In this document: positions 35,548 through 42,952 of the stretch, piece by piece
How positions within the stretch are numbered: position 1 is the stretch's first letter
Layout: every line of letters starts with the position of its first letter
Assembly (NCBI GenBank): GCA_017448845.1
Contig: JAFSKT010000015.1
Span: forward strand, 1 to 50,842
Length of the DNA: 50,842 bases
Reading direction: 5' to 3'
Source: Lachnospiraceae bacterium
GTDB taxonomy: Bacteria; Bacillota; Clostridia; Lachnospirales; Lachnospiraceae
The notes under the pieces: model-generated
What the model saw: the letters and a program-made list of their open reading frames with translations, nothing else
Database searches by the model: none
What the model was told of the DNA's origin: nothing
Made by a program: the position numbers and the translations under genes

Positions 35548-38500
35548 ATGAAGAAATCAACATATAAAGCATTATCGCTCGCCACGGTGCTTGCGATACT
35601 GACAACGACAGGCATAATACCCTCGTTCTCAATCGAGTCCAATCCGTACACGGAGGAACCCGAAGTGTGCGAACTGACCACATCCACCGACGCAGAGGAG
35701 ACGGAAGATGACGCCGAAGAAGAGAATGACGCAGAGAATACCGTGTCAGAGAACGACGACATAAGCCGCTTCCTTAACAGGAACCTTGGTTACGTTCCCG
35801 AAGAAGAGGGCGTATATGACTTCGACCATACAGAGGGAAGGAGAGTACCGATATTAAGGTCTACACCCCTTGAAAGTTACTACGTATCTCTTTCTACAGA
35901 AAAGGACGGGAACGGAGTTCCTGTGCTTCCCGCAGAATTACTTCCCGAAGACCAGGGAGAGACTGGCTTATGCTGGATTTATTCCACCAATAAAGCCATG
36001 GAGTTCAATCTTGCGAAGAAAGGGAAGACATACAAGAATATATCAGAGAAGAGCACAGGATACTATTTCTGGCACAAGGCAGGACATGGCTCTGAAGGTG
36101 ATGCTTTATATGAGTCATATCAAACGCTTGAAAGCTGGAACCACAGAGTAGATCCCGACAGGGGATGTTATAACCTTGGTGGAAACGCTGGTTTTATGGG
36201 AGCCTATCTACAGAACTGGAAAGGTCTTGTTCCGCAGGAAGGAAATGAAGACTTTAGGAACAAACACCTGAACGAATTTGACCTGTACGACAGTAGGGCA
36301 GCCGCTCTCGGGACACCCGACCCCGATGCGGTATACTCTGACGCAATAGGACATGTAAATGATATGCCCGTAGTAAGCACCTCGGACAGCGAGAATATCA
36401 AAAAACTCATAAAGCAGTACGGTGCTGTTACTTTAGCCGTCCATACATCAGCCTGTGACACAAGGAATCTTTTTCCTGCATGGTATGACCCTGCTGCAAG
36501 CGGATTAAACCATCAGGTTGCCGTAATAGGCTGGGATGACAACTATCCCAAGGCTAACTTCGGAACATCCAAAGGCACACCGAATAATGACGGTGCATGG
36601 TACGTCATGAACTCATGGGGACATGGTTCTCAGTTCACTGATTCCGATACAAACGGCTGTTTTTGGCTCTCTTACGAAGACGGCTCGTTTAATGTCGATG
36701 GAGCTACTGTAAGAGCATATGATGTATCCACAGAAGGAGACGAAGATTGGGAAGACCATAATTACATAGGTGTCACTGATGCTAATAATTCTTCGGGCAA
36801 AAAAAGCATTGGAGGGACTTACGGTAGTTTCAATCACAGTTCTTACGGAATGTCATATACCATTGAAGGTAATAACTCGGCTTGTGAAACCATAAAAGCT
36901 ATAGGATTCGATACCTTCGCCGCAGACACCACATGGACGATAAAGACCTACGAAGGCACAGACAACAAAGGGATACTCGTTGACTCTCAGACTGTCAATT
37001 TTCCAAATTCCGGATATCACAGAGTAAAGCTAAACACACCCTTCGATGTGTATAGTGGAAACTCGGTTTTTGTTGAGGTAATACCTGCCAATAAAAGGTA
37101 CGAGCTTTTCTGTTGGGCTCCGAATGCGCATGGCGTCGATTTCACTTCGATGGCTTCCCGCAATTACAGTGATACATTTGGAATAGATATGTATTGCGCA
37201 GGTCCTTACGGGCAAGGATACTGGGATGGGAAAACCATAACTGCTCAACCCGCCATCCACGTCCTCACATCTAACGTGACCTCCACCCTCACAGGAGACA
37301 TACTCAAAAAGAGGAACTCCATAAGGACATACGGCTGTCAGGATATGCGACCCTCCGAGTACTTCACCTTCGCCCCCGAGCAGGGAAGTGGAGAAGAAAT
37401 AGCCTCGGTAACATCGGATAAGCCTTCTATAGTAAAGGTAAATGCTGACCGTTCCCTCTCCATAAAAGGAGCAGGAGTAGCCAATATAACTGTAAAGACC
37501 AATACAGGCAGGGAAGTAACAGCGAAGATAACCGTCAATCCGAAGCAGATCACGGATGATGACATCGCCCACGCTTCCGGCTTATGGGATTACGAAGATG
37601 ATAAATGGTCAATAACCATGCGTAAGAACTATCCCGTCGAAGGTAACTATAACGAAACGGAACATACCATTACCTGTCCTGTAGAGCTTAATCAGATAGA
37701 CGGCAACACCCTCATTGAAGGAAGAGACTACGATGTAGAATACCTCGATAATAAAAAGACAGGAACCGCAAAGGCTATAATAAAAGGTAAGGGCAACTAT
37801 TGTGGTACTGCAACAATGCCTTATAACGTCATCTTCAATGATGACAGCCAGTGGGGAACTCCCAAAGGGGACAGGGTAACCGTAAAGAAGGGTAGTACCG
37901 TGGACATCTTTGACTACATCACCTATGTCCCCGGAGACGACTATTACGGAAATCCTTACAGGATAAAGTCCATAGGCCTCGCAGATAGTTCGTATGCCGA
38001 CAGTTACTCTTCCGAGACCAGCGTGGCTAAACTCGACGGCACGAAGATAACCTTCAAGGCCGAGGGCAGCGTGTGGGCCCGCATAACCGAGGAAGACATC
38101 TACGGGAACGAATATGGCTCATGTGAGGTATGCTTCACTGTGGAGAACGGCGAGAGCGTCAATCCGGGCGGAGGCGGCACAACGGACACCCCCGACACAC
38201 CGGATACTCCCGATACGCCCGACACTCCCGATACGCCGGATACCCCGGACACTCCCGGCGGCAACGACACTCCCGGAGGAAATGACACCCCCGGCGGGAA
38301 CGAAACACCCAACCCTTCGGATAACGGCGAAACAACCCCCGTTGACGACGGAATGCAGGCGATAGAGGCTGACAGCGGCGAATACTCCGTCACCGTGAGG
38401 TTCCCGAAGTCAGTACCGTTCTTCAAGAAAAAGAAAGACCTTGCGAATTACGTGAAGTCCGAGCTCAAGCTCAGCACGGAGAGCGGTATCTACGTGAAGT

Positions 38501-38640
38501 CCGTAAAAGCTACGAAGCCGAAGAACGGGATAACCAAGGTCACCATCGTCCTCAAAGGCAGCAACAAAGCCGAGAAGAAAGCAGTAAAGGCGATGAACAA
38601 GAAGCTGAAGAAGATGACTGTGACGGTGGAAGAGCAGTAA
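35548..38640 (+). CDS. Secreted papain-family (C1A) cysteine protease with lectin-like and Ig-like domains
   Basis: GAGGAGACAAAGAC precedes ATG 35548, which starts a signal peptide (MKKSTYKALSLATVLAILTT); 1030 residues. An acidic propeptide-like stretch (about 30-115) is followed by the C1 domain (about 120-420): QGETGLCWIYSTNKAMEF with the catalytic Cys, HQVAVIGWDD with His, and YVMNSWGHGSQF with Asn. Then a lectin-like beta domain (about 440-590), Ig-like repeats, a seven-copy TPD linker with PGGND repeats (about 870-910) and a basic C-terminal domain ending ITKVTIVLKGSNKAEKKAVKAMNKKLKK. Extracellular; it could process the giant surface protein or host proteins. Terminator follows at 38647. 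Confidence 0.9.
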   Translation: MKKSTYKALSLATVLAILTTTGIIPSFSIESNPYTEEPEVCELTTSTDAEETEDDAEEENDAENTVSENDDISRFLNRNLGYVPEEEGVYDFDHTEGRRVPILRSTPLESYYVSLSTEKDGNGVPVLPAELLPEDQGETGLCWIYSTNKAMEFNLAKKGKTYKNISEKSTGYYFWHKAGHGSEGDALYESYQTLESWNHRVDPDRGCYNLGGNAGFMGAYLQNWKGLVPQEGNEDFRNKHLNEFDLYDSRAAALGTPDPDAVYSDAIGHVNDMPVVSTSDSENIKKLIKQYGAVTLAVHTSACDTRNLFPAWYDPAASGLNHQVAVIGWDDNYPKANFGTSKGTPNNDGAWYVMNSWGHGSQFTDSDTNGCFWLSYEDGSFNVDGATVRAYDVSTEGDEDWEDHNYIGVTDANNSSGKKSIGGTYGSFNHSSYGMSYTIEGNNSACETIKAIGFDTFAADTTWTIKTYEGTDNKGILVDSQTVNFPNSGYHRVKLNTPFDVYSGNSVFVEVIPANKRYELFCWAPNAHGVDFTSMASRNYSDTFGIDMYCAGPYGQGYWDGKTITAQPAIHVLTSNVTSTLTGDILKKRNSIRTYGCQDMRPSEYFTFAPEQGSGEEIASVTSDKPSIVKVNADRSLSIKGAGVANITVKTNTGREVTAKITVNPKQITDDDIAHASGLWDYEDDKWSITMRKNYPVEGNYNETEHTITCPVELNQIDGNTLIEGRDYDVEYLDNKKTGTAKAIIKGKGNYCGTATMPYNVIFNDDSQWGTPKGDRVTVKKGSTVDIFDYITYVPGDDYYGNPYRIKSIGLADSSYADSYSSETSVAKLDGTKITFKAEGSVWARITEEDIYGNEYGSCEVCFTVENGESVNPGGGGTTDTPDTPDTPDTPDTPDTPDTPDTPGGNDTPGGNDTPGGNETPNPSDNGETTPVDDGMQAIEADSGEYSVTVRFPKSVPFFKKKKDLANYVKSELKLSTESGIYVKSVKATKPKNGITKVTIVLKGSNKAEKKAVKAMNKKLKKMTVTVEEQ

Positions 38641-38646
38641 AGACAC

Positions 38647-38672
38647 AAAAAGGCTCCTTCGGGAGTCTTTTT
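38647..38672 (+). terminator. Terminator of the protease gene
   Basis: AAAAAGGCTCC-TTCG-GGAGTCTTTTT, an 11-bp stem with a stable TTCG tetraloop and T run. Confidence 0.9.
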
Positions 38673-38721
38673 CGTATACGAATCAGCAAGCGTCCACGGG
38701 CTCAAACATGGTAGCGCTTTT

Positions 38722-38740
38722 CCGCATTTTGCGGTATAAT
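38722..38740 (+). promoter_or_regulatory. hicBA promoter with palindromic operator
   Basis: CCGCATTTTGCGG (38722-38734), a perfect dyad of 5+3+5, directly abuts TATAAT (38735-38740). HicB-type antitoxins autorepress, and this dyad is placed to block RNA polymerase. The -35 is weak. Confidence 0.55.
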
Positions 38741-38761
38741 TACATGACAGGAGGAATGATA

Positions 38762-38974
38762 ATGAACATCATCATCACTATTAGATGGGACGAGGAAGCA
38801 TCCGTGTACTATGCCGTATGTGACGAGATAGGCCTCGCCCTCGAAAGCGAGTCATATGATGCGCTTATCCGGCGCATAAAGGACGCTGTCCCTGAATTGC
38901 TGGAACTGAATAATATTCAGGAGTGCACGTCAATAAGCTTCCGGACGGAAGACCGTCAGATGGTCTGCGCATAA
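38762..38974 (+). CDS. hicB: HicB-like antitoxin (DUF1902 type)
   Basis: ATG 38762 follows CAGGAGGAATGAT; 70 residues. The fold is read from IIITIRWDEEASVYYAVCDEIGLALESESYDALIRRIKDAVPELLELN, the partial RNase-H-like DUF1902/HicB domain, here without a separate DNA-binding tail. It should bind and neutralise the HicA encoded next. The stop TAATG overlaps the hicA start, a typical coupled TA arrangement. Antitoxin-first order is reversed relative to most hicAB loci but common for DUF1902 modules. Confidence 0.85.
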   Translation: MNIIITIRWDEEASVYYAVCDEIGLALESESYDALIRRIKDAVPELLELNNIQECTSISFRTEDRQMVCA

Positions 38975-39171
38975 TGGCGAAGAACTATAACAGAGAAATC
39001 GTCAAGCTCGCCAAGGACAACGGATGTACATTCGTAAGGCATGGAAAGGGCGACCACGACATATGGTACAGCCCCATAACGAACCGGTCTTTTACGATTG
39101 ACGGCAACATCAAGTCAAAAGAGCTTGCGAACGCCGTTATGAAACAAAGCGGCATTAACCACAAGTTTTGA
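38974..39171 (+). CDS. hicA: HicA-type mRNA interferase toxin
   Basis: 65 residues, small dsRBD-like HicA toxin that cleaves mRNA. Conserved features: NREIVKLAKDNGCTFVRHGKGDHDIWYSP, with the catalytic His in GDHDIW, and the KSKELANAVMKQSGI C-terminal helix. Start ATG overlaps the hicB stop. A hairpin GCGCCTT/AAGGCGT with CCCTTT (39184-39222) is a possible terminator. The module lies between the protease gene and an orphan copy of that gene's 3' end. Confidence 0.88.
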   Translation: MAKNYNREIVKLAKDNGCTFVRHGKGDHDIWYSPITNRSFTIDGNIKSKELANAVMKQSGINHKF

Positions 39172-39229
39172 TACGGCTAACAAAGCGCCTTCTGGTCAAA
39201 CGACTTGGAAGGCGTTCCCTTTGCAAAAC

Positions 39230-39343
39230 TCTGTCAAAAGGGTTGCGATCGTCCTCAAAGGCTCGACGAAGCCCGAGAAGAAGGATGTGAAGGCGATGAA
39301 TAAGAAGTTAAAGAAAATCGCTGTGGAAGTGGTGCAGCAATAA
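39230..39343 (+). pseudogene. Orphan 3' end of a second protease-like surface protein
   Basis: The frame reads SVKRVAIVLKGSTKPEKKDVKAMNKKLKKIAVEVVQQ, closely matching the C-terminus of the protease (ITKVTIVLKGSNKAEKKAVKAMNKKLKKMTVTVEEQ). It has its own terminator at 39350-39371. No upstream coding part remains; hicBA lies between the intact and the orphan copy. Confidence 0.75.
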
Positions 39344-39349
39344 AGTAAG

Positions 39350-39371
39350 AGCCCCTGGGAGACCGGGGGCT
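39350..39371 (+). terminator. Terminator behind the orphan surface-protein tail
   Basis: AGCCCC (39350-39355) pairs with GGGGCT (39366-39371), followed by TTCTTT. Confidence 0.75.
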
Positions 39372-39406
39372 TTCTTTGACGATGTACACACCTATCCCCA
39401 AACCTA

Positions 39407-39435
39407 TTTACGCTTAGAGTATATTGGATAATAAT
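39407..39435 (+). promoter_or_regulatory. Probable promoter of the 39481 gene
   Basis: TTTACG followed by CTTAG (39407-39417) matches the TTGACGCTTAA -35 region found at three other genes of this element. An AT-rich -10 (TAATAAT) lies 16-17 nt downstream. Confidence 0.35.
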
Positions 39436-39480
39436 ATGTATGAAGCTTGAAAATGCATAACAACAACGAGGAGGCATAGA

Positions 39481-39801
39481 ATGAACACGAAAGAGAATAA
39501 CGTGATCGAACTTCACAGCTTTGTCACCAATCCCGGGCTTACTGAGTATGATATGGAGGAGATGTTTCCCATTTCTTTTTCTATCATCAAAACCCCTGCA
39601 TCAGTGAAGGAATTTCCGATGTTTGGTGAAGCTGATAATTGTATGACGCTCTATAACAGCGTAGGTACGCCGTTGGCATTGGCACCAATACTTGAGCAGG
39701 ATAATATCAAAATTCTCCGATGTATCCTGGTTTCAAAAGTGTTGGAAAAACACGGCCTCCTTTGTAAGAATTCTGTTGGGGCGAATGCGTATGAATCATA
39801 G
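39481..39801 (+). CDS. Hypothetical protein, 106 aa
   Basis: GAGGAGG precedes ATG 39481. A soluble, slightly acidic protein with no signal peptide or transmembrane segment. The C-terminal half (LAPILEQDNIKILRCILVSKVLEKHGLL) could form helices. No family recognised. It is a lone gene between the orphan surface tail and the convergent serine recombinase, with its own probable promoter and a shared bidirectional terminator (39825-39864). Confidence 0.65.
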   Translation: MNTKENNVIELHSFVTNPGLTEYDMEEMFPISFSIIKTPASVKEFPMFGEADNCMTLYNSVGTPLALAPILEQDNIKILRCILVSKVLEKHGLLCKNSVGANAYES

Positions 39802-39824
39802 GATTCATATTCCCTAACTCATAA

Positions 39825-39864
39825 AAAACCTGTGCAGCCCAAGCGATTGTGCTGTACAGGTTTT
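39825..39864. terminator. Bidirectional terminator between the 39481 gene and the serine recombinase
   Basis: AAAACCTGTGCAG (39825-39837) pairs with CTGTACAGGTTTT (39852-39864) with one wobble; T runs on both strands. Confidence 0.88.
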
Positions 39865-39898
39865 TTTCTGGTAAGGGAAGGCTATTATTCGAGCAGGG

Positions 39899-40519
39899 TT
39901 ATTTCTGTAAGGAGTTTTTTGGGAGGTTAACCATCCGAATGTATTTGTATATGGTGGTTCTGCTGCATCCCATTATCCTGGAAAAATCGCTGATATTCAG
40001 TTTGCCATCAGCATAGAGCTGATACTTCTGAAAGAAGCGTGGAGGAAGATCAACGGAGGTGAGAGAAGGCCTTCCTATATGCTTTCCTTTACTCCTGGCA
40101 TTTTCCATGCCGCTTTTCACACGCTGAGATATTATGTCACGCTCCATCTCCGCAAAGACTGACCACATCATAAGCATTCCTTTGGTCATTGGATCTATAT
40201 CTTCATTTCGACAATCAACTACGAAACTGCCGATTATGAGCTGTATTTTTCTTTCCTGGACTGTTTTAAGAAGTTCGCACAAATGCTTGGTTGATCGTGT
40301 CAGTCTTGATACTTCTGTAGCTGCGATGCTATCACCAGGGCGGATTATTTCAAGGAGTTTTTGAAGCTCAACCCGGTCATCTTTGGTTCCGGATGCGTAT
40401 TCGTAGTATATTGATTTATCATCTCTCACGCCAAGAGCTTTAAGATCACGTTTTTGCCTTGAAATATCCTGTTTGCTTTCATTAGTAGAGCATCGGGCAT
40501 AGCCATAGATTTTTCCCAT
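39899..40519 (-). CDS. Serine recombinase (resolvase/invertase family)
   Basis: 206 residues from ATG 40519, which follows CAGGAGGACGAT; the longer frame to 40552 lacks support. The catalytic domain begins KIYGYARCSTNESKQDISRQ with the nucleophile Ser in YARCS and the active-site arginines in EVSRLTRSTKHL. The E-helix segment MLMMWSVFAEMERDIISQR follows, and a C-terminal helix-turn-helix (KLNISDFSRIMGCSRTTIYKYI). The small-invertase/resolvase layout (Hin/Gin/Tn3) fits DNA inversion or resolution. It is the natural candidate to drive inversion of the surface-protein segment 5-7 kb away; this is inference. Confidence 0.92.
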   Translation of the reverse strand: MGKIYGYARCSTNESKQDISRQKRDLKALGVRDDKSIYYEYASGTKDDRVELQKLLEIIRPGDSIAATEVSRLTRSTKHLCELLKTVQERKIQLIIGSFVVDCRNEDIDPMTKGMLMMWSVFAEMERDIISQRVKSGMENARSKGKHIGRPSLTSVDLPPRFFQKYQLYADGKLNISDFSRIMGCSRTTIYKYIRMVNLPKNSLQK

Positions 40520-40632
40520 ATCGTCCTCCTGTACAGAAAAGGGTAAGAACAATTAAATGAACAAATCCGCTGTATTACATAACGGAAATTCTTGGTACTA
40601 TAGTTATAAAAAAACGTTCACGAAAGGAATTG

Positions 40633-40682
40633 GTTTCGCGAAACAAATGGCGAACTGCGTAATATAGAATTGCGGTTCGCCA
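40633..40682. promoter_or_regulatory. Palindrome and hairpin upstream of the serine recombinase
   Basis: GTTTCGCGAAAC (40633-40644) is a perfect 12-nt palindrome. It is followed by an 11-bp hairpin, TGGCGAACTGC (40648-40658) with GCGGTTCGCCA (40672-40682). They lie between the regulator gene and the recombinase, both minus strand. Candidates are an operator, a recombinase binding site or a terminator. Confidence 0.45.
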
Positions 40683-40722
40683 AGTTTTGCGGAAGGCTTT
40701 TGCTTTATAAGCCATTACTCTC

Positions 40723-41430
40723 TTATCTAATATCAGAAGGGTATGCGTTATAACTTATCCCAAGGCCCTCGTAAGGAAGAGTAAGACCTATCGTATTTAT
40801 AAGGGCAGAGTGATCTTCATTATGCCGATACCACCCATTGTACTTCCCTTCGATAAAGCTGTCTGACGAGAGCATCTTCACCCATATCTTATCGGTCTGT
40901 TCCTGAAGCTGGGACATGCTGTATGGCTTTTTCTTGGCATATCCAGGCTCCAGCTCCTTGTCGGGGACCGAAGTGTAGAATTCGCACCCGGAATTCTTGA
41001 TATCCTTGAGTATCATGTCGGTGAAGATTATCCTGTCCTTCTCATAATCCAAAAGCCCCCATCTGCTTCTGTGCTTTTTGCTGGTGAATACGACGAAGAC
41101 GGGCTCTTTGGAGTATCCCTTAAGCTGCCTCGGGTCGATCTTTATGTCGGGTGTCTTTTTTAAGCCTTCCGTGATGCCTTTCATGTCCCCGATGTCATCG
41201 GTCAGCCCGAGAAGGTAGTCGGCGCTTACGCCAAGGAACTGGCACAGGTACAGCAGAACCGTTGCGGTCGGGATTTTCGTCCCGTTTTCCCAGGAGCTTA
41301 TGGTGACAGGAGCGAAGGGCTCTTTCCTCAGCATGAAATCAGAGAATTTTGCAGCGAATGTTACCTGCGTTTCTCCCATGTTCTTTCTTAACATTGCGAG
41401 CCTGTTAGAAAACTTTGTGTTTGTCTGCAT
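40723..41430 (-). CDS. XRE-family HTH regulator with C-terminal effector-like domain
   Basis: ATG 41430 (MQTNTKFSNRL) follows AAAGGAT; 235 residues. The N-terminal helix-turn-helix (about 8-75) reads NRLAMLRKNMGETQVTFAAKFS...PVTISSWENGTKIPTATVLLYLCQFLGVSADYLLGL. A charged C-terminal domain (about 90-235) of unknown family follows, containing FVVFTSKKHRSRWGLLDYEKDRIIFTDMIL. It is probably the control protein of element 1. It is transcribed with the small gene upstream (26-nt gap). Target sites unknown; the palindrome at 40633 is a candidate. Confidence 0.8.
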   Translation of the reverse strand: MQTNTKFSNRLAMLRKNMGETQVTFAAKFSDFMLRKEPFAPVTISSWENGTKIPTATVLLYLCQFLGVSADYLLGLTDDIGDMKGITEGLKKTPDIKIDPRQLKGYSKEPVFVVFTSKKHRSRWGLLDYEKDRIIFTDMILKDIKNSGCEFYTSVPDKELEPGYAKKKPYSMSQLQEQTDKIWVKMLSSDSFIEGKYNGWYRHNEDHSALINTIGLTLPYEGLGISYNAYPSDIR

Positions 41431-41455
41431 ATTGTCCATCCTTTCATAGGCACAG

Positions 41456-41800
41456 TTATCTTCCGAAAAAGGAAGCGTAGTTGTTTGATGACCATTCAGT
41501 CATTCCTTTAGTAGCATGGGAAGGCTGTTTCTTATAAATGCCTTTAATCAAGGCTTCTTTCATGAGGATACTTAAAAGGGGCAAAGCCTGTTCCTTCTGA
41601 GCTCTCTTTGCTGTTAATTCATCCAGCAGCTGTTTCACTGCTGCTTTTACTCCATTGTCCAAGGCACATACCATCTGTAGATCCATCACAGTATAAGGCG
41701 TTCCTTCATGGTTACATAGTATGTCTGAGTAATAGAACCCTAACTCTGAGACGTTTTCTACAAACTGTTCGTTAAAGCAGCTATAGTTCGTTGTTTTCAT
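41456..41800 (-). CDS. Hypothetical protein, 114 aa
   Basis: GGAGGT before ATG 41800. A soluble protein, helical in its middle (MVCALDNGVKAAVKQLLDELTAKRAQKEQALPLLSILMKEAL). No family recognised. First gene of a likely operon with the XRE regulator. Promoter TTGACG (41885-41880) plus CATACT (41862-41857); a 13-nt tandem duplication gives a second TTGACG at 41898-41893. Confidence 0.65.
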   Translation of the reverse strand: MKTTNYSCFNEQFVENVSELGFYYSDILCNHEGTPYTVMDLQMVCALDNGVKAAVKQLLDELTAKRAQKEQALPLLSILMKEALIKGIYKKQPSHATKGMTEWSSNNYASFFGR

Positions 41801-41856
41801 TTTTATACCTCCAGCATATTATGATAGGCGAACATGTGTTCTCGTCCTTCGATTAT

Positions 41857-41898
41857 AGTATGCCAACGGGATTATTAAGCGTCAAGGGGTAGCGTCAA
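41857..41898 (-). promoter_or_regulatory. Promoter of the 41800/XRE operon with duplicated -35 region
   Basis: Minus strand TTGACGCTTAA at 41885 with CATACT 17 nt on. A 13-nt direct repeat (unit containing AGCGTCAAGGGGT on the plus strand) creates a second TTGACGCT block at 41898 that overlaps the end of lepB. Confidence 0.5.
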
Positions 41899-42572
41899 GG
41901 GGTTTGCGCAGGATTAAAAAGAGATTGATAGATTAAGGAAATAAGCCCTCTGATCGGGCGCAGTAAATTATACTCCACCGAGAAAGGGATAGCCCCGATG
42001 TACTTGCCCAAAATCCTGTCCTCGGGGATGTACGGGTTCTTCCAGAATCTTGAGTCGTATGAGTCCTCACGGTTATCTCCGAGGACGAAAACAGTTCCTT
42101 CGGGCACGACAAAGGATTTTTCACAGTTCGTTTCAATGTCCTCACTGATATAGTCGGTTTCATCAGCAAGCAGTCCATTGACAACTACATAACCGTTTTC
42201 AAAGGATATCTCATCGCCGGGGATACCAATGACTCTTTTGGCAAAGATCAGCCCGAACTCATCGGACTTGAAAGCTATTATATCACCCCTTTCGATGTCG
42301 TGACGGATGTAGGCAAGCCTGTTATAGAAGGTAGTGGTTCCCACTTTCAGGGCGGGCTCCATGGAGCCGCTTGCACAGGTGCAGGCGAAGATAATCTTCG
42401 TGAAGAGTATCAGTACAATGGGGATCGGGTATATTATGGCAAGGCATTCCTTTATTTTCGAAAGCCAATAAGAGAGCGTCTTTGTTTCTGATTTTATCAT
42501 GTTATCATCTGTTTTCTTAATGGACAATTGTTTCGCTCCGATGATTTCCAATGAGTTGTTGTCAGTTACCAT
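41895..42572 (-). CDS. lepB: Type I signal peptidase
   Basis: A membrane serine protease that removes signal peptides from exported proteins. 225 residues: a cytoplasmic N-terminal stretch (about 40 aa), one transmembrane segment (about 45-62) and the S26 domain. The catalytic Ser is in ASGSMEPALKVG (about residue 69), Lys in FAKRVIGIPGDE (about 112), box E GDNREDSYDSRFW. Its presence in an element loaded with large secreted proteins suggests a dedicated peptidase, though no sorting-type motif was found. TTGACG (42616-42611) followed by CTTAA, with GATAAT 17 nt on, leaves only about 9 nt of leader and no Shine-Dalgarno. Confidence 0.92.
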   Translation of the reverse strand: MVTDNNSLEIIGAKQLSIKKTDDNMIKSETKTLSYWLSKIKECLAIIYPIPIVLILFTKIIFACTCASGSMEPALKVGTTTFYNRLAYIRHDIERGDIIAFKSDEFGLIFAKRVIGIPGDEISFENGYVVVNGLLADETDYISEDIETNCEKSFVVPEGTVFVLGDNREDSYDSRFWKNPYIPEDRILGKYIGAIPFSVEYNLLRPIRGLISLIYQSLFNPAQTP

Positions 42573-42587
42573 GTGTTTTACAATCTC

Positions 42588-42616
42588 ATTATCACTTTGA
42601 TATGTTTAAGCGTCAA
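42588..42616 (-). promoter_or_regulatory. lepB promoter
   Basis: Minus strand TTGACGCTTAA at 42616, spacer 17, GATAAT (42593-42588). Shares the TTGACGCTTAA -35 region with the protease and the 41800 operon. Confidence 0.5.
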
Positions 42617-42752
42617 TATGTCATGGCAGGAAGTAGGACGAGATGTTGGTTGATGCAACGAAATGGCGACGTGTCCGTTTTATAATAATTACTACTGCTG
42701 AAGGAAAGTGTGGAGCGGATAATAGAGAAAATACACATGAAGGAAATCTGAC

Positions 42753-42775
42753 TGCGTGAATAGCTGCGTGAATGA
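42753..42775. repeat. Paired TGCGTGAA repeats, candidate integrase arm sites (element 1 right end)
   Basis: TGCGTGAAT at 42753 and TGCGTGAATGA at 42765. About 100 nt from here through the attachment core closely resembles 49466-49568. Confidence 0.6.
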
Positions 42776-42831
42776 GAAAAATGACGGTCGGGAAAGTCCC
42801 TGTTTTCCTTTCTTTTCAGGTGACGGGAGAA

Positions 42832-42851
42832 TTCGAATCCCGTCTGTCGCT
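42832..42851 (+). repeat. Attachment core 2 (element 1 right end / element 2 left end)
   Basis: Exact 20-nt copy of the tRNA-Gly 3' end. No tRNA body precedes it, so it is a duplicated target, marking the junction of two tandem elements. Confidence 0.9.
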
Positions 42852-42861
42852 CTTCAAGGTG

Positions 42862-42900
42862 AATCCCGAAAGCACTTGTAAATACAAGGCTTTCGGGATT
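42862..42900 (+). terminator. Terminator at the left end of element 2
   Basis: AATCCCGAAAGC (42862-42873) pairs with GCTTTCGGGATT (42889-42900), with inner pairing CTTGTA/TACAAG, followed by TTTGTTTTC. It would have terminated the tRNA transcript when element 2 was next to the tRNA. Confidence 0.88.
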
Positions 42901-42952
42901 TTTGTTTTCTGTAATTATTCGCTTGGACGGGGGGGTACCCGGGGGGTACTTG

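Noticed and set aside
38185..38310. Short tandem repeats that could be taken for a CRISPR array
   Set aside because: They encode the Thr-Pro-Asp and Pro-Gly-Gly-Asn-Asp linker of the protease in frame, with no spacers.
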